The position numbers and the translations under genes are program-made. The notes beneath the pieces were generated by a model. The model was not told the DNA's origin and searched no databases. It saw only the letters and a list, made by a program, of their open reading frames with translations. A stretch of 64,000 nucleotides of DNA from Sporosarcina sp. FSL K6-1508. Lineage in GTDB: Bacteria > Bacillota > Bacilli > Bacillales_A > Planococcaceae. The stretch lies in contig NZ_JBBOXF010000001.1 in NCBI RefSeq assembly GCF_038007465.1, positions 3,049,001 through 3,113,000 of the forward strand, read 5' to 3'. This document shows, in pieces, positions 51,686-61,306 of the stretch. Every line of letters starts with the position of its first letter. Position 1 is the first letter of the stretch.

Positions 51686-52723
51686 TTAGCGCTCGATGCC
51701 AAATGAAAAAACTGTCTGCTTTTCATATAGTTCATGGGCCTTTAAGATAACGGGCGGAAATCCCGCGTGATGCAAGGAGGCAGGGGAGGCTTGTGTTTCA
51801 AAACAGACACCTAAATAAGGTCTGGATTTTCCTTCTGATAGATCGAGCCCTTCAACGAGGGTATTTGCTGTGTACATAACGACGCCTGGTTGGGTGGTCT
51901 TAATTTTCATCACACGGCCACTCGTTTCTTCTTTTACACGGATGCTTTGTTGTTTATTTTGATTGAAAATAAAGTAATGATCATATCCAGAATTAGCAAC
52001 TTTATTTTGTGCTGATATGGAATTAATGCCATCACCAAGCTTCCTTTCGGTTCGAAAATCAAAAGGAGTATTAGATACATTGATCTTATTACCAGTTGGA
52101 ATTAGTCTCGTATCAAGTTCAACAAATTCATTACTTTCCATTGTAACATGATGATTGTGTATCGTTGCGGCTAAATTCCCACTTAAATTGAAATAGGAAT
52201 GATTAGTCATTGTAAGTACAGTTGTTTCGTCAGATTTTCCATCATAATCAAGAATTAGCTCATTGCTATTAGTCAATGTATAGGTAACGGCAACTTCAAT
52301 AGTACCAGGATATCCGCCTTCACCACCTAAACTTTTATGGGTTAATTTCACGCCAGCTGTATCATCTGTTTGAAAGGGGCTAGCTCGCCAGATTACTTGA
52401 TGATAACCTCCTGATCCTCCGTGCAAATGATGATCCCCCTCATTTGCTTCCAATAAGAATGTTTGATTTTGGATTGTAAATGAAGCATCTTGAATTCTAC
52501 CCGCAACACGGCCAATAATTGCGCCAAAGTAGTTAGAGTTCTTTTCATAATCGGCATAATTTTTGAAGCCAAGAACCACATTTTCTATCGTGTTAGTTTG
52601 GTCTGGAACGCTAATGTTAGTTATGATGCCACCAAAGTCCAAAAAGCTTACTTTCATGCCGTTATCATTTACTAAAGTATATAACTTCCATTTACTCAGG
52701 ATATCTTGGATTTCTATTTTCAT
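51686..52723 (-). CDS. galM: Galactose mutarotase (aldose 1-epimerase)
   Basis: A 345-residue cytosolic enzyme converting beta- to alpha-D-galactose. Catalytic and binding residues lie in GRVAGRIQDASF, LLEANEGDHHLHGGSGGYHQ (first His group), MTNHSYFNLSG (second His) and PYLGVCFETQASP (catalytic Glu). ATG 52723 lies nine bases after AGGTAGGTG; a GTG at 52735 abuts it. Follows galT without a gap, so it is the fourth gene of galK-galE-galT-galM. Confidence 0.95.
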   Translation of the reverse strand: MKIEIQDILSKWKLYTLVNDNGMKVSFLDFGGIITNISVPDQTNTIENVVLGFKNYADYEKNSNYFGAIIGRVAGRIQDASFTIQNQTFLLEANEGDHHLHGGSGGYHQVIWRASPFQTDDTAGVKLTHKSLGGEGGYPGTIEVAVTYTLTNSNELILDYDGKSDETTVLTMTNHSYFNLSGNLAATIHNHHVTMESNEFVELDTRLIPTGNKINVSNTPFDFRTERKLGDGINSISAQNKVANSGYDHYFIFNQNKQQSIRVKEETSGRVMKIKTTQPGVVMYTANTLVEGLDLSEGKSRPYLGVCFETQASPASLHHAGFPPVILKAHELYEKQTVFSFGIER

Positions 52724-52735
52724 TTGACTAGTCAC

Positions 52736-54214
52736 CTACCTATTTAAAGTCTTGATAAATCGTTCACACTCGCTTTGTACTTTAAAAACGCCTGCATCTC
52801 CAAGTATTTTGGCAAATTTTATCCCAAGTTCTTTTTTTAAAAAGTTTTCAATTTGCTCAAGGTTTGATACTTCTCCATACTTATCTTTCATTTGTTCTGC
52901 CCATTCCTGATGATATGTGGCGACAGCACTTGTTTGATTTAGTAAAAACATCTTGATTTCAGCTAATTCATCTTTAAGACGAGCGGGTAATACTGCGAGT
53001 CCCATTACTTCAATAAGCCCAATATTTTCTTTTTTTATGTGATGGACATCTGTGTGCGGGTGGAAAATCCCAAGTGGGTGGTCAGCTGTAGTCCGATTGT
53101 TTCGTAAGACCAGATCGAGTTCAAACTTGTTAGCACGCATTCGAGCAATTGGTGTGATGGTATTATGTGGGGTATTTCCACTAAAGGCTCTGATATCCGC
53201 TTCCTCATCATTATAATTTTTCCATGTAGTAAGTACGTGGTCAGCTGCTTGAATCAATGGTTCTATTTCGTCGCCCTGCAAGCGGATGGTAGTTAGTGGC
53301 CATTCTAGGACAGAGGCAGTTATGTGAGTAAACTTTTCAAAAGTAAATGTAAACGCATTTGTTGCAGTTGTCATTGGGAAATCGTATCTTCCTGTTTGGT
53401 AATGATCATGATTCAAAATGGATCCACCGACAATTGGTAAATCAGCATTTGAACCAATAAAATAATGTGGGAATTTCTCTATAAAAGTAAGTAACCGTTT
53501 AAAAGTGTCCTTACCAATTTTCATGTCACGATGTTCTTCAGCTAGTAAAATACTATGTTCATTATAATAAACATAGGGTGAATATTGCAGATACCAATTT
53601 TCATTTATAAGTGGTACTTGAATAATACGATGATTTGCCCTAGCTGGATAACCTGTCCGGCCAGAATACCCTTCGTTTTCTATGCACAATAAACATTTTG
53701 GATAATCAACATCATGTTTCAGTTGGCTTTCTCTTTTAATTTGTTCAGGATCTTTTTCGGGTTTTGACATGTTAATGGTAATATCCATTTCACCATAAAT
53801 TGTTTCAGCTTTAAAATGGATGTTTTTCTTGATGCGGTTCATCTGAATGTAATTACTGTTTTTACTTAATTCATAAAAATAATCTGTTGCTTCCTTAGGA
53901 GAGTTTCGATATTTTTGTTGAAAGACAGCGTTGATAACAGAAGGTCTTGCCACAAAGCAATTCATAATCGATGCCGAAAGTATTTCTTTGTCATCAAACA
54001 CATCGTCAATCACGTTGTTTTTGATGGCGTAGGCAATGATTTTGTCGAGTATATTTGGAATCGAATCATCTGGTTTGCTTTCAGTTGTTGCAGGCATCGA
54101 TTCGAGATGGAGCAATGCAAGTACTTGGTTCGTCACATAAATCTGATCAGTGTCATCGATTAACTCCACTTCGACAGCTTTTCGAATGAGCCCTTTAATC
54201 TGTTGGTAAATCAT
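52736..54214 (-). CDS. galT: Galactose-1-phosphate uridylyltransferase (Firmicutes type)
   Basis: A 492-residue GalT of the long Bacillus class. It exchanges galactose-1-phosphate for glucose-1-phosphate on UDP-glucose. Marks: GYSGRTGYPARANHRIIQVP, PYVYYNEHSILLAEEHRDM, VGGSILNHDHYQTGRYDFPM (nucleophilic His-x-His) and NKFELDLVLRNNRTT. The start at 54214 overlaps the galE stop as ATGA; the longer frame (54313) would overlap galE by 100 bases. Third gene of the operon. Confidence 0.95.
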   Translation of the reverse strand: MIYQQIKGLIRKAVEVELIDDTDQIYVTNQVLALLHLESMPATTESKPDDSIPNILDKIIAYAIKNNVIDDVFDDKEILSASIMNCFVARPSVINAVFQQKYRNSPKEATDYFYELSKNSNYIQMNRIKKNIHFKAETIYGEMDITINMSKPEKDPEQIKRESQLKHDVDYPKCLLCIENEGYSGRTGYPARANHRIIQVPLINENWYLQYSPYVYYNEHSILLAEEHRDMKIGKDTFKRLLTFIEKFPHYFIGSNADLPIVGGSILNHDHYQTGRYDFPMTTATNAFTFTFEKFTHITASVLEWPLTTIRLQGDEIEPLIQAADHVLTTWKNYNDEEADIRAFSGNTPHNTITPIARMRANKFELDLVLRNNRTTADHPLGIFHPHTDVHHIKKENIGLIEVMGLAVLPARLKDELAEIKMFLLNQTSAVATYHQEWAEQMKDKYGEVSNLEQIENFLKKELGIKFAKILGDAGVFKVQSECERFIKTLNR

Positions 54215-55215
54215 TTCGCCGTCACATCCTTCCGATAACCATTCGGGTTGTTGACATGCCAGTTCCAAGCATCTTGAATGATTTTTTCGATCGAAGTTCG
54301 TGTTGGTTTCCAACCTAATTGAGTAGCAGCTTTATGAGAGCTTGCGATTAGGATACTAGGATCACCCGCACGGCGTTCACCTGTTTTTTCAGGGATTTCA
54401 TTACCTGTAACTGCCCGTGCTGTATCAATCATTTCTTTGACTGAAAACCCTTGATTACTGCCAAGATTGAAAATATCACTTTTCCCATTATTGTTTAAAT
54501 AATTGAGTGCTAGAAGATGTGCATTGATAAGGTCTTCTACATGTACATAATCACGGATACATGTGCCGTCGGAGGTATCGTAATCTTCTCCAAAAACAGT
54601 AATATGTGATCGCTGTTCGAGAGCTACTTGGAGAATGATTGGCACGAGATGTGTTTCGGGATGATGATCCTCGCCAATTTCTCCAGATTCCCGCGCACCC
54701 GCCACATTGAAATAGCGTAATGCAACATAGCGAATGCCAAAGGCTAGTTCGCACCATTTCATCATTTTTTCCATCAACAATTTTGTTTCTCCATAAGTAC
54801 TTGTCGGATTGGTAGGCATCTCTTCTGTGATAGGGACAGATTCTGGCTCCCCGTAAGTGGCTGCTGTTGATGAAAAGACAATTTTTTTGACATTAAACTC
54901 TGTCATGACTTGCAGTAATACTTGTGTACCATAGACATTATTATCAAAGTACTCTAATGGTTTTTCCATGGATTCACCGACAAGGGAATTAGCCGCAAAA
55001 TGAACTACTGCATCAATGGATTCATTCGTAAATACGTTACGCATAAACGCGATGTCTCGGCTATCACCTTCATAAAATGTTGCATCTGGATGGACGGCTT
55101 CCCTGTGTCCCGTTTGCAGATTATCAATTACTACGACATCCAACTGTTGATCGATTAGCTGATAAACCGCATGTGAACCGATATATCCAGCTCCACCTAG
55201 AACTAATACACTCAT
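54211..55215 (-). CDS. galE: UDP-glucose 4-epimerase
   Basis: A 334-residue short-chain dehydrogenase-type epimerase. NAD loop LVLGGAGYIGSHAVYQL; the catalytic Ser and YxxxK in VFSSTAATYG and PTSTYGETKLLMEKM; RYFNVAGARESGEIGEDH is a GalE hallmark. ATG directly follows the galK stop (TAGATG), with GAAGGAG upstream. It interconverts UDP-galactose and UDP-glucose for the Leloir pathway. Confidence 0.96.
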   Translation of the reverse strand: MSVLVLGGAGYIGSHAVYQLIDQQLDVVVIDNLQTGHREAVHPDATFYEGDSRDIAFMRNVFTNESIDAVVHFAANSLVGESMEKPLEYFDNNVYGTQVLLQVMTEFNVKKIVFSSTAATYGEPESVPITEEMPTNPTSTYGETKLLMEKMMKWCELAFGIRYVALRYFNVAGARESGEIGEDHHPETHLVPIILQVALEQRSHITVFGEDYDTSDGTCIRDYVHVEDLINAHLLALNYLNNNGKSDIFNLGSNQGFSVKEMIDTARAVTGNEIPEKTGERRAGDPSILIASSHKAATQLGWKPTRTSIEKIIQDAWNWHVNNPNGYRKDVTAK

Positions 55216-56397
55216 CTAGTACACTCCTTCAGTAAGTTCTCTTGCTCCATCACCAATTGTAGCGGTGTAAAATGATGCTTCATAACCAATTTTTTCACTA
55301 TAGATTTTATTGACGTTATTCTTAAAGCTATCAACTTTATCCTTTTCAATAATTGCAATCGCACAACCACCAAAACCCGCGCCAGTCATACGGGCACCCA
55401 CAACACCTTTTTGATTCCAAGCTGCTTGAACAATTGTATCCAGTTCGATGCCTGTTACTTCATAATCCTGGTGAAGCGATTCATGTGATTCATTCATCAA
55501 TTGCCCAAAGGCTTCTAAATTACCTTGTTGTAATTTTTCAAAGGCCTTAACTGTTCGTTCATTCTCGTAGACAGCATGTTTCGCACGTTTTCGGGCAGTT
55601 TCATGCTTAATGAGGTGCTTGTGCTGTTCGAATTGTTCTTTTGTTAATTCACCGAGACTCATGATTTGAAGTGTTGTTTGCAAGTCCGCCAAAGCCTGCA
55701 CACATTGCGCGCGACGTTCATTATATTTTGAACCAGCCAATGTCCGTTTCTTATTTGTATTAATGATCATAATCACATGGTTATCCATTTCAATAGGTGC
55801 ATAGTTGTAAGCTAATGTTTGACAGTTTAATAGGATGGCATGTCCTTTTTTACCTTTTCCGATTGCAAATTGATCCATAATTCCACTATTGACGCCGATA
55901 TAATCATTTTCTACTTTCTGTCCAAGTTGAATCATCTTTACACGATCAATTTTCAAATCAAATAGACCTTCTAAAAGGACGCCAGTGACCATTTCAATAG
56001 AAGCAGATGAGGAGAGTCCGGCACTGTTAGGAATGTCACCGTGAAATAAAATATCCATTCCACACGATATTTCGAATCCACTTTCTCTCATATAGTGAAT
56101 CATTCCTTTAGGGAAATTCGCCCAGCCATGTGATTCATTATAGGCTAACTCAGCAAGACCACATTCTATGGTCCCTGTGTGAGGAAAGTTCAGCGAATAA
56201 AAACGTAACTTCTGATCATCACGTTTTTGAGCAAGTGCGTATGTGCCAAATGAAATGGAGGCAGGGAACACATGGCCACCATTATAATCCGTATGTTCAC
56301 CAATTAGATTCATTCGACCTGGCGCAAAAAAAACACGTGGTGTTCCGGTTATGTTGAAGAGTGATATAAATTCATTTAGTAAATCTTGTTTTTTCAA
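55216..56397 (-). CDS. galK: Galactokinase
   Basis: A 393-residue GHMP kinase. PGRMNLIGEHTDYNGGHVFP binds galactose; the phosphate loop is GDIPNSAGLSSSASIEMVTG; motif 3 is VVGARMTGAGFGGCAIAI. The start is TTG 56397, nine bases after AGGGGG. First gene of the minus-strand operon; a sigma-A-like promoter lies at 56442-56470. It phosphorylates galactose released by the GH35 enzyme encoded at 62187 (inference). Confidence 0.96.
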   Translation of the reverse strand: MKKQDLLNEFISLFNITGTPRVFFAPGRMNLIGEHTDYNGGHVFPASISFGTYALAQKRDDQKLRFYSLNFPHTGTIECGLAELAYNESHGWANFPKGMIHYMRESGFEISCGMDILFHGDIPNSAGLSSSASIEMVTGVLLEGLFDLKIDRVKMIQLGQKVENDYIGVNSGIMDQFAIGKGKKGHAILLNCQTLAYNYAPIEMDNHVIMIINTNKKRTLAGSKYNERRAQCVQALADLQTTLQIMSLGELTKEQFEQHKHLIKHETARKRAKHAVYENERTVKAFEKLQQGNLEAFGQLMNESHESLHQDYEVTGIELDTIVQAAWNQKGVVGARMTGAGFGGCAIAIIEKDKVDSFKNNVNKIYSEKIGYEASFYTATIGDGARELTEGVY

Positions 56398-56441
56398 AGA
56401 TTGTTGCCCCCTGAAGTTAATAAATTAAATTAATTAAGTTT

Positions 56442-56470
56442 AGTGTACTATAATTTGAAAGACTATTCAA
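56442..56470 (-). promoter_or_regulatory. Possible sigma-A promoter of the gal operon
   Basis: On the minus strand TTGAAT, a 17-base spacer and TACACT; four of six bases match in each box. Confidence 0.4.
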
Positions 56471-56616
56471 TATAGTTCGCCATATGCAAGTGTTAGCAGT
56501 AAAGAGGTACATCCACTCAACTTGAAGTCTTTATAGTCGGATAATCACTGATTTGATTGCAGAGAAACTAGCGATTACTATGAAAGAAATAAAATGAAGA
56601 TAATGGGGGAGTTAGA

Positions 56617-57597
56617 GTGACCATAAAAGTAGGGATTATTGGAACGGGTTACTTCAGTATGTTCCATGCGAAGATATTATCGAAAGTAGCGGATGTTAAG
56701 ATAACAGCCATTTATGGAACAAGTATTGAAAAAGCCGAGTTAATGGCAGACAAGTTTACGCATGCGAAAGGCTATGATAATTTGGAGGGTATGTTGGACG
56801 CTGTAAACTTGGATGCTGTCTATATTTGTGTTCCACCAATGGTGCATGGGGAGTTAGAACTGGCATTAATTAAGCGAGGAATTCCATTTTTTGTTGAGAA
56901 ACCATTAAGTCAAGGAAAAGAAATTCCTTTACAGGTATTAAAAGGAATCAAGAAAAAGTCTTTACTTACATCAGTAGGTTATCAGTATCGCTATAGTGAA
57001 TCGATTGCCCATTTAAAAAGCATACTAAACGATCAGAATATTGGCATTGCCCTTGGACATTATATGGGGAGTATGCCTAAAGTGCCGTGGTGGAAAAATC
57101 AATCTTGTTCTGGAGGACAATTTATTGAACAGACAACGCATATTGTTGATCTACTTCGCTATATTTGTGGTGAAGTCGACGAGGTATATTCGTTATTTCG
57201 CAACCAGAATCTTTCTGCACAAGACAAATCAGTCACTGTTGCGGATGTAGGAACGGTAACCATGAAACTATGTAATGGGATTGTAGCTAACATATCAAAC
57301 ACTTGTATACTCCCTGAAAATGTTGGGAAATCAGGAATCACTTTATTTACAGATCAAGGTATGCTCGATTGGTCATCAAAACGTTTAGAAATCACAAGAA
57401 AAAGTTTAACATCAAAATATATCGATAAGGCTAACCCCTACCAAACAGAAAGTGAAGTATTTATCCATGCGGTACGCACAGGTGACTCATCTGGGATTCT
57501 ATCTGACTACGAGGATGCATATAAGACGCATGAAGTAACCACTGCTGCCTTACAATCAGCAATAACAAGTACACCTGTCAAATTGATAACTAGCTAA
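56617..57597 (+). CDS. Gfo/Idh/MocA family oxidoreductase
   Basis: A 326-residue dehydrogenase. Nucleotide loop VGIIGTGYFSMFHAKIL; EKP motif IPFFVEKPLSQGKEI; catalytic region SGGQFIEQTTHIVDLLRYI with His. The start is GTG 56617 behind GGGGGAG. Divergent from the gal operon and convergent with a HAD gene, so its role in galactoside use is only suggested by position. Confidence 0.9.
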   Translation: MTIKVGIIGTGYFSMFHAKILSKVADVKITAIYGTSIEKAELMADKFTHAKGYDNLEGMLDAVNLDAVYICVPPMVHGELELALIKRGIPFFVEKPLSQGKEIPLQVLKGIKKKSLLTSVGYQYRYSESIAHLKSILNDQNIGIALGHYMGSMPKVPWWKNQSCSGGQFIEQTTHIVDLLRYICGEVDEVYSLFRNQNLSAQDKSVTVADVGTVTMKLCNGIVANISNTCILPENVGKSGITLFTDQGMLDWSSKRLEITRKSLTSKYIDKANPYQTESEVFIHAVRTGDSSGILSDYEDAYKTHEVTTAALQSAITSTPVKLITS

Positions 57598-57610
57598 CAT
57601 CATCAAAGAA

Positions 57611-57648
57611 AACCCTCCCTAATTTGAGTGCGTAAATTAGGGAGGGTT
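57611..57648. terminator. Bidirectional terminator
   Basis: AACCCTCCCTAATTT pairs with AAATTAGGGAGGGTT between convergent genes. Confidence 0.85.
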
Positions 57649-57656
57649 ACTTTAAT

Positions 57657-58523
57657 TTAGACCTGTTGTTGCAGAATCGCTTCAATTGCCAAACCAACAC
57701 CATCATATTCATTTGTTGTTGTGATTTCAGTGCAGGCAGCTTTTATTGCTGCTGGCGCATTGCCCATAGCAACAGCATGTCCTGCGCGTACCATCATTGA
57801 TAAGTCATTATAGCTATCACCAATTACCATGACATTTTCCATTGCAATGCCTTTACTGTTAGCATACTGTTCGACCGCTATCCCTTTTTGTGCATTATGA
57901 TTTGTGATTTCGAGATTCCCTGCACCCGAAGAACTGATAGCAAGCCCAGGTAACAGTTGAAGTGCATTTCTAGCGTTATCTAACTGCTGTCTATTATAAG
58001 AGGTTCCAAATACTTTATAAATTTCATTTCCGCGTTGGTTAATTAGCTTATCAAATGAATCAAGTTGAACGATAAAGCCTTTTTCTACTCTTTCCATTAC
58101 TTCTTGACGGATTTTATCAACAGGGGGAATTTGGTTCGCGGCTTCAGCAAGTTGAATGAAAGTATCGATTTGATCTTTAATACTTTTTGTATAAATGAGC
58201 GTATCTATAAATAATTGATAATCTATTGTGTGAGCGTCCAAAATTGATGTGATTTCATTGATATCATTTTTAGCGATATGAGTTGCTGCAAGCAATTCTC
58301 CGAATTCATCTCTAACTTCGGCTCCATTCAGACAAATGTATGAGAGATTCAATCCTTCATCGCTAACAGGACCAAAAGCCTCAGAAAAACTTCGTCCAGT
58401 TGCGATTACAACCTCGATCCCATTCGATTGTGCAGCCAAAATCGCTTGTTTATTTTTGGTACTAATAGAGTGGTCAGGACTTAATATTGTCCCATCCATA
58501 TCGATTGCAATTAGGCGTATCAT
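57657..58523 (-). CDS. Cof-type HAD-IIB phosphatase
   Basis: A 288-residue sugar-phosphate phosphatase. Motif I IRLIAIDMDGTILSPDHSIS, motif II VVIATGRSFSEA, motif III Lys in NAQKGIAVEQYANSKGI and motif IV MVIGDSYNDLSMMVRAGHAV. The large cap (residues 85-185) is of type IIB. SD AAAGGGG precedes ATG. Substrate unknown; many relatives remove phosphate from hexose phosphates or flavin precursors. Confidence 0.9.
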   Translation of the reverse strand: MIRLIAIDMDGTILSPDHSISTKNKQAILAAQSNGIEVVIATGRSFSEAFGPVSDEGLNLSYICLNGAEVRDEFGELLAATHIAKNDINEITSILDAHTIDYQLFIDTLIYTKSIKDQIDTFIQLAEAANQIPPVDKIRQEVMERVEKGFIVQLDSFDKLINQRGNEIYKVFGTSYNRQQLDNARNALQLLPGLAISSSGAGNLEITNHNAQKGIAVEQYANSKGIAMENVMVIGDSYNDLSMMVRAGHAVAMGNAPAAIKAACTEITTTNEYDGVGLAIEAILQQQV

Positions 58524-58928
58524 AATTGTCCCCTTTCTTCTACATAGAGACTGATAATACCAATGAATGCGTTAAATATCAACTTGGCAGTTCGACTGTA
58601 CTTTCCATATAGCTATTAAATTAGACAATAAGATAAATTGACTTGAAAAAATACGGCGATGGAAGGATTGAAGTTCAAGACGGATTTGCTTTTTAATTCT
58701 CAATATTCCTTGTAGGCGGAATAATCAATATATGGTAATGTTGAGAAAATTGTATGGTGAATATTTTACCAAATAATTTTATTGGCTCTTTATCTGGCTG
58801 TGGAAGCGTATTCAAAAGGGTGTATCGAGATTCATAGGTAGAATTAAAAATTTAGCGGGGTGATTGTTTTTTTTATAATCTTTGGGTTACTGAACAATTA
58901 TGTTAACCAAAAAGGGGAGGGTATTAGT
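58524..58928. other. 405-base divergent region before the galactoside operon
   Basis: No gene seen. A cre-like site lies at 58801-58814. A longer reading of the next gene from 58860 has no SD and was not used. Confidence 0.5.
58801..58814 (+). promoter_or_regulatory. cre-like site before the second sugar operon
   Basis: TGGAAGCGTATTCA matches 12 of 14 positions of TGWAANCGNTNWCA and retains the central CG. It lies 115 bases before the binding-protein start, consistent with CcpA control. Confidence 0.45.
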
Positions 58929-60299
58929 ATGAAATCTGTTTTAGGCAAAATGATAATGTTATTGGCTCTATTCACAGTAATTTCGGCGGGTTGCAGTAAT
59001 GAGAAAGAAGCTGGAAAAGAAGGTATGCCAGCTAAGGGAGGAGATGCCAACACTGATAGTAAAGAGTTGGAAGTTGCCGTTTTCCAAGGTGGTTATGGGG
59101 ACGCGTTTTGGAAGCAGCTTGCTGAAAACTTCGAAAAAGAGAATCCGGGCACAAAGGTTAACGTAACAGCGAACCCGGATATTGGTGAAATGATTAGACC
59201 GAAAATCATTTCAGGAAATCCACCTGATGTCGTCTATCTAAACCAAACAGATCCTTCAGGTGTCACACAAGGATTAATAAAAGAGCATGGTCTTACAGAT
59301 TTGACTGATTTATTTGACGGCAATGCAATTGATGAAGACGTACCATTGAAAGATAAAATTCTACCCGGTGTATTGGAATCCGTTTATATGACACCGTACG
59401 GCGACGGTAAAATCTACATGGCACCATATAACTATAACGTAATGGGTCTTTGGTACAACAAAACACTATTTGATGAAAAAAGTATCCCATTACCAAAAAC
59501 ATGGGATGAATTATTAGATTTAAACTCTGTTGCAAAAGAAAACGGTCGTGCATTATTCACATATCAAGGTACTGTACCTAGCTACTTAGAAGAAATTCTA
59601 ATTCCGGCAGTTTACTCGCTTGGTGGACAAGAAGCGCTGGATCAAATGCTAACGTATGATCCTGAATTCTGGAAAACTGAAACAGCACTTGAAGCATTAG
59701 GGATTTTCGAAAAGATTGCCCAAGAAGATAATGCATTGATGAATGGAACAGTTGCACTGGACCATACACAATCACAGACATCCTTTATGCAAGGGAAAGC
59801 TATGTTTATTCCTAATGGTAACTGGTTTGAAGGAGAAATGACAGAAGCGCCAAGAGAAGAGGGTTTTGAATTTGGTTTCCTTGGAATCCCAACTTTCAAC
59901 GCTAACGATCCACTTCTTGCATTGAATTCTATGGAACAAATGTATATCCCTAAAGGCGCTGCTAATCCAGAGCTTGCAAAGGAATTTTTACGCTTCATGT
60001 ATTCACAAGAAAATGTGAAGTTGAATGGTGAATTAACGAAAGCATCCATGGCGGTAGTTGGTGGTGCTGACTTAGTAGCCGACTACTTATCAGAATCAAC
60101 TTATAATGTCTTTAAAGCAGTTGAGTCAGGTATGTATTCTATGTCTGGTAACTTTGCACCTGTACCAACGGGTGTAAATGTTGATCCACGTGAAGTCTTA
60201 TTCGATCAAGTTGCTAGTATTATGAATAAGGAAATGACTGTTCAAGAATGGGCGGATAAGATGTATGAGACCTATTCAAAAGTTGAAGAGAAAAAGTAA
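58929..60299 (+). CDS. ABC sugar transporter, binding lipoprotein (NgcE-like)
   Basis: A 456-residue lipoprotein. Signal and lipobox LLALFTVISAGCS (Cys about 21). The mature part, with ENPGTKVNVTANPDIGEMIR, ISGNPPDVVYLNQTDPSGV and MAPYNYNVMGLWYNKTLFD, resembles NgcE (N-acetylglucosamine/chitobiose-type) binding proteins, from memory. ATG 58929 follows GGGGAGGG. It leads an operon of two permeases and a GH35 beta-galactosidase, so the ligand is probably a beta-galactoside. No ATPase gene; a shared ATPase is expected. Confidence 0.92.
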   Translation: MKSVLGKMIMLLALFTVISAGCSNEKEAGKEGMPAKGGDANTDSKELEVAVFQGGYGDAFWKQLAENFEKENPGTKVNVTANPDIGEMIRPKIISGNPPDVVYLNQTDPSGVTQGLIKEHGLTDLTDLFDGNAIDEDVPLKDKILPGVLESVYMTPYGDGKIYMAPYNYNVMGLWYNKTLFDEKSIPLPKTWDELLDLNSVAKENGRALFTYQGTVPSYLEEILIPAVYSLGGQEALDQMLTYDPEFWKTETALEALGIFEKIAQEDNALMNGTVALDHTQSQTSFMQGKAMFIPNGNWFEGEMTEAPREEGFEFGFLGIPTFNANDPLLALNSMEQMYIPKGAANPELAKEFLRFMYSQENVKLNGELTKASMAVVGGADLVADYLSESTYNVFKAVESGMYSMSGNFAPVPTGVNVDPREVLFDQVASIMNKEMTVQEWADKMYETYSKVEEKK

Positions 60300-60323
60300 T
60301 CCAAATCGATTAAATTGAACAAC

Positions 60324-60355
60324 ATTCCCCTAGTCTAGCAGTAGATTAGGGGAAT
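60324..60355 (+). promoter_or_regulatory. Intercistronic stem-loop after binding-protein gene
   Basis: ATTCCCCTA..TCTA pairs with TAGA.TAGGGGAAT, no T-run. It occupies the same position as the hairpin in the first ABC operon (43380) and probably raises the binding-protein level. Confidence 0.6.
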
Positions 60356-60409
60356 ACTTCTAAAAGAAATTACATAAAAGTCAAATAGTTTCGAAGGTAG
60401 GTGTTTATC

Positions 60410-61291
60410 ATGAAAAGTAAAGAGCGAACAGCTTTTATATTATTTTGTATCTTGCCGACATTGGCTATATTTTCGATATTTATAGTCTATCCGGTAACAC
60501 AGGTTTTCATTAAATCTATGTATAGTAGTTCGGGTTTTGGGGGGAATGAAGAATTTATCGGATTGGCTAACTTTGTCGAATTATTTCAAGATGATATTTT
60601 TCTTCAATCATTAAAAAATACAGGTTTTCTGATGTTAGTTGTTCCGGCTATTACACTGTTCTTATCCCTGGTGTTTGCTTCAATCTTATCTTTTGGCGAG
60701 TTAAGAGAAAAACACTTATATCGGACTATTTTCTTTTTCCCGAGTATCCTATCCTTTGTTGTTATCGGAATCCTTTGGGCTTTCATTTACCACCCGAATA
60801 TGGGGATTATCAATGAAGTGCTCAATTGGATGGGATTAGATCAGTTTGCCTTAACATGGCTAGGGAGTAAAGATACCGTGTTATGGGCTATTGCACTTGT
60901 GATGGTGTGGCAGGCTGTTGGTTATTATATGGTCATGTACCTTGCTGGAATGGATGGTGTTCCAAGGGAACTCTATGAAGCTGCTTCTTTAGACGGTGCA
61001 AACGCTATACAGCAATTTTTCAAAATTACTGTCCCTATGCTATGGGAAATCATTCGTATCACCATTATTTTTAGTATTAATGGAGTACTGAATATCAGTT
61101 TTGTTATTGTAATTGTCATGACAGCCGGTGGACCGAATAATGCCTCGCAAGTTGCACTGACGTATATGTACAAACAAGCCTTCGTTAATGCAAACTTTGG
61201 CTATGCGATGGCAATCGCGGTTATCGTCTTCTCGGTATCGTTAGTACTGTCATTTATTAGTAATAAACTAACCGAACGAGAGGCTCACTAG
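60410..61291 (+). CDS. ABC sugar transporter permease 1
   Basis: A 293-residue, six-span permease. The EAA loop is MDGVPRELYEAASLDGANAI then FFKITVPMLWEII (about 185-220). ATG 60410 is chosen, behind AGGTAGGTG; GTG 60401 overlaps that SD. Partner of the next gene, 15 bases on. Confidence 0.93.
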   Translation: MKSKERTAFILFCILPTLAIFSIFIVYPVTQVFIKSMYSSSGFGGNEEFIGLANFVELFQDDIFLQSLKNTGFLMLVVPAITLFLSLVFASILSFGELREKHLYRTIFFFPSILSFVVIGILWAFIYHPNMGIINEVLNWMGLDQFALTWLGSKDTVLWAIALVMVWQAVGYYMVMYLAGMDGVPRELYEAASLDGANAIQQFFKITVPMLWEIIRITIIFSINGVLNISFVIVIVMTAGGPNNASQVALTYMYKQAFVNANFGYAMAIAVIVFSVSLVLSFISNKLTEREAH

Positions 61292-61306
61292 TATGGAGGT
61301 GGCAAG

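Noticed and set aside
51538..51735. Longer N-terminus for the minus-strand Gfo/Idh gene
   Set aside because: It would overlap galM, lacks an SD, and adds 66 residues not seen in the family.
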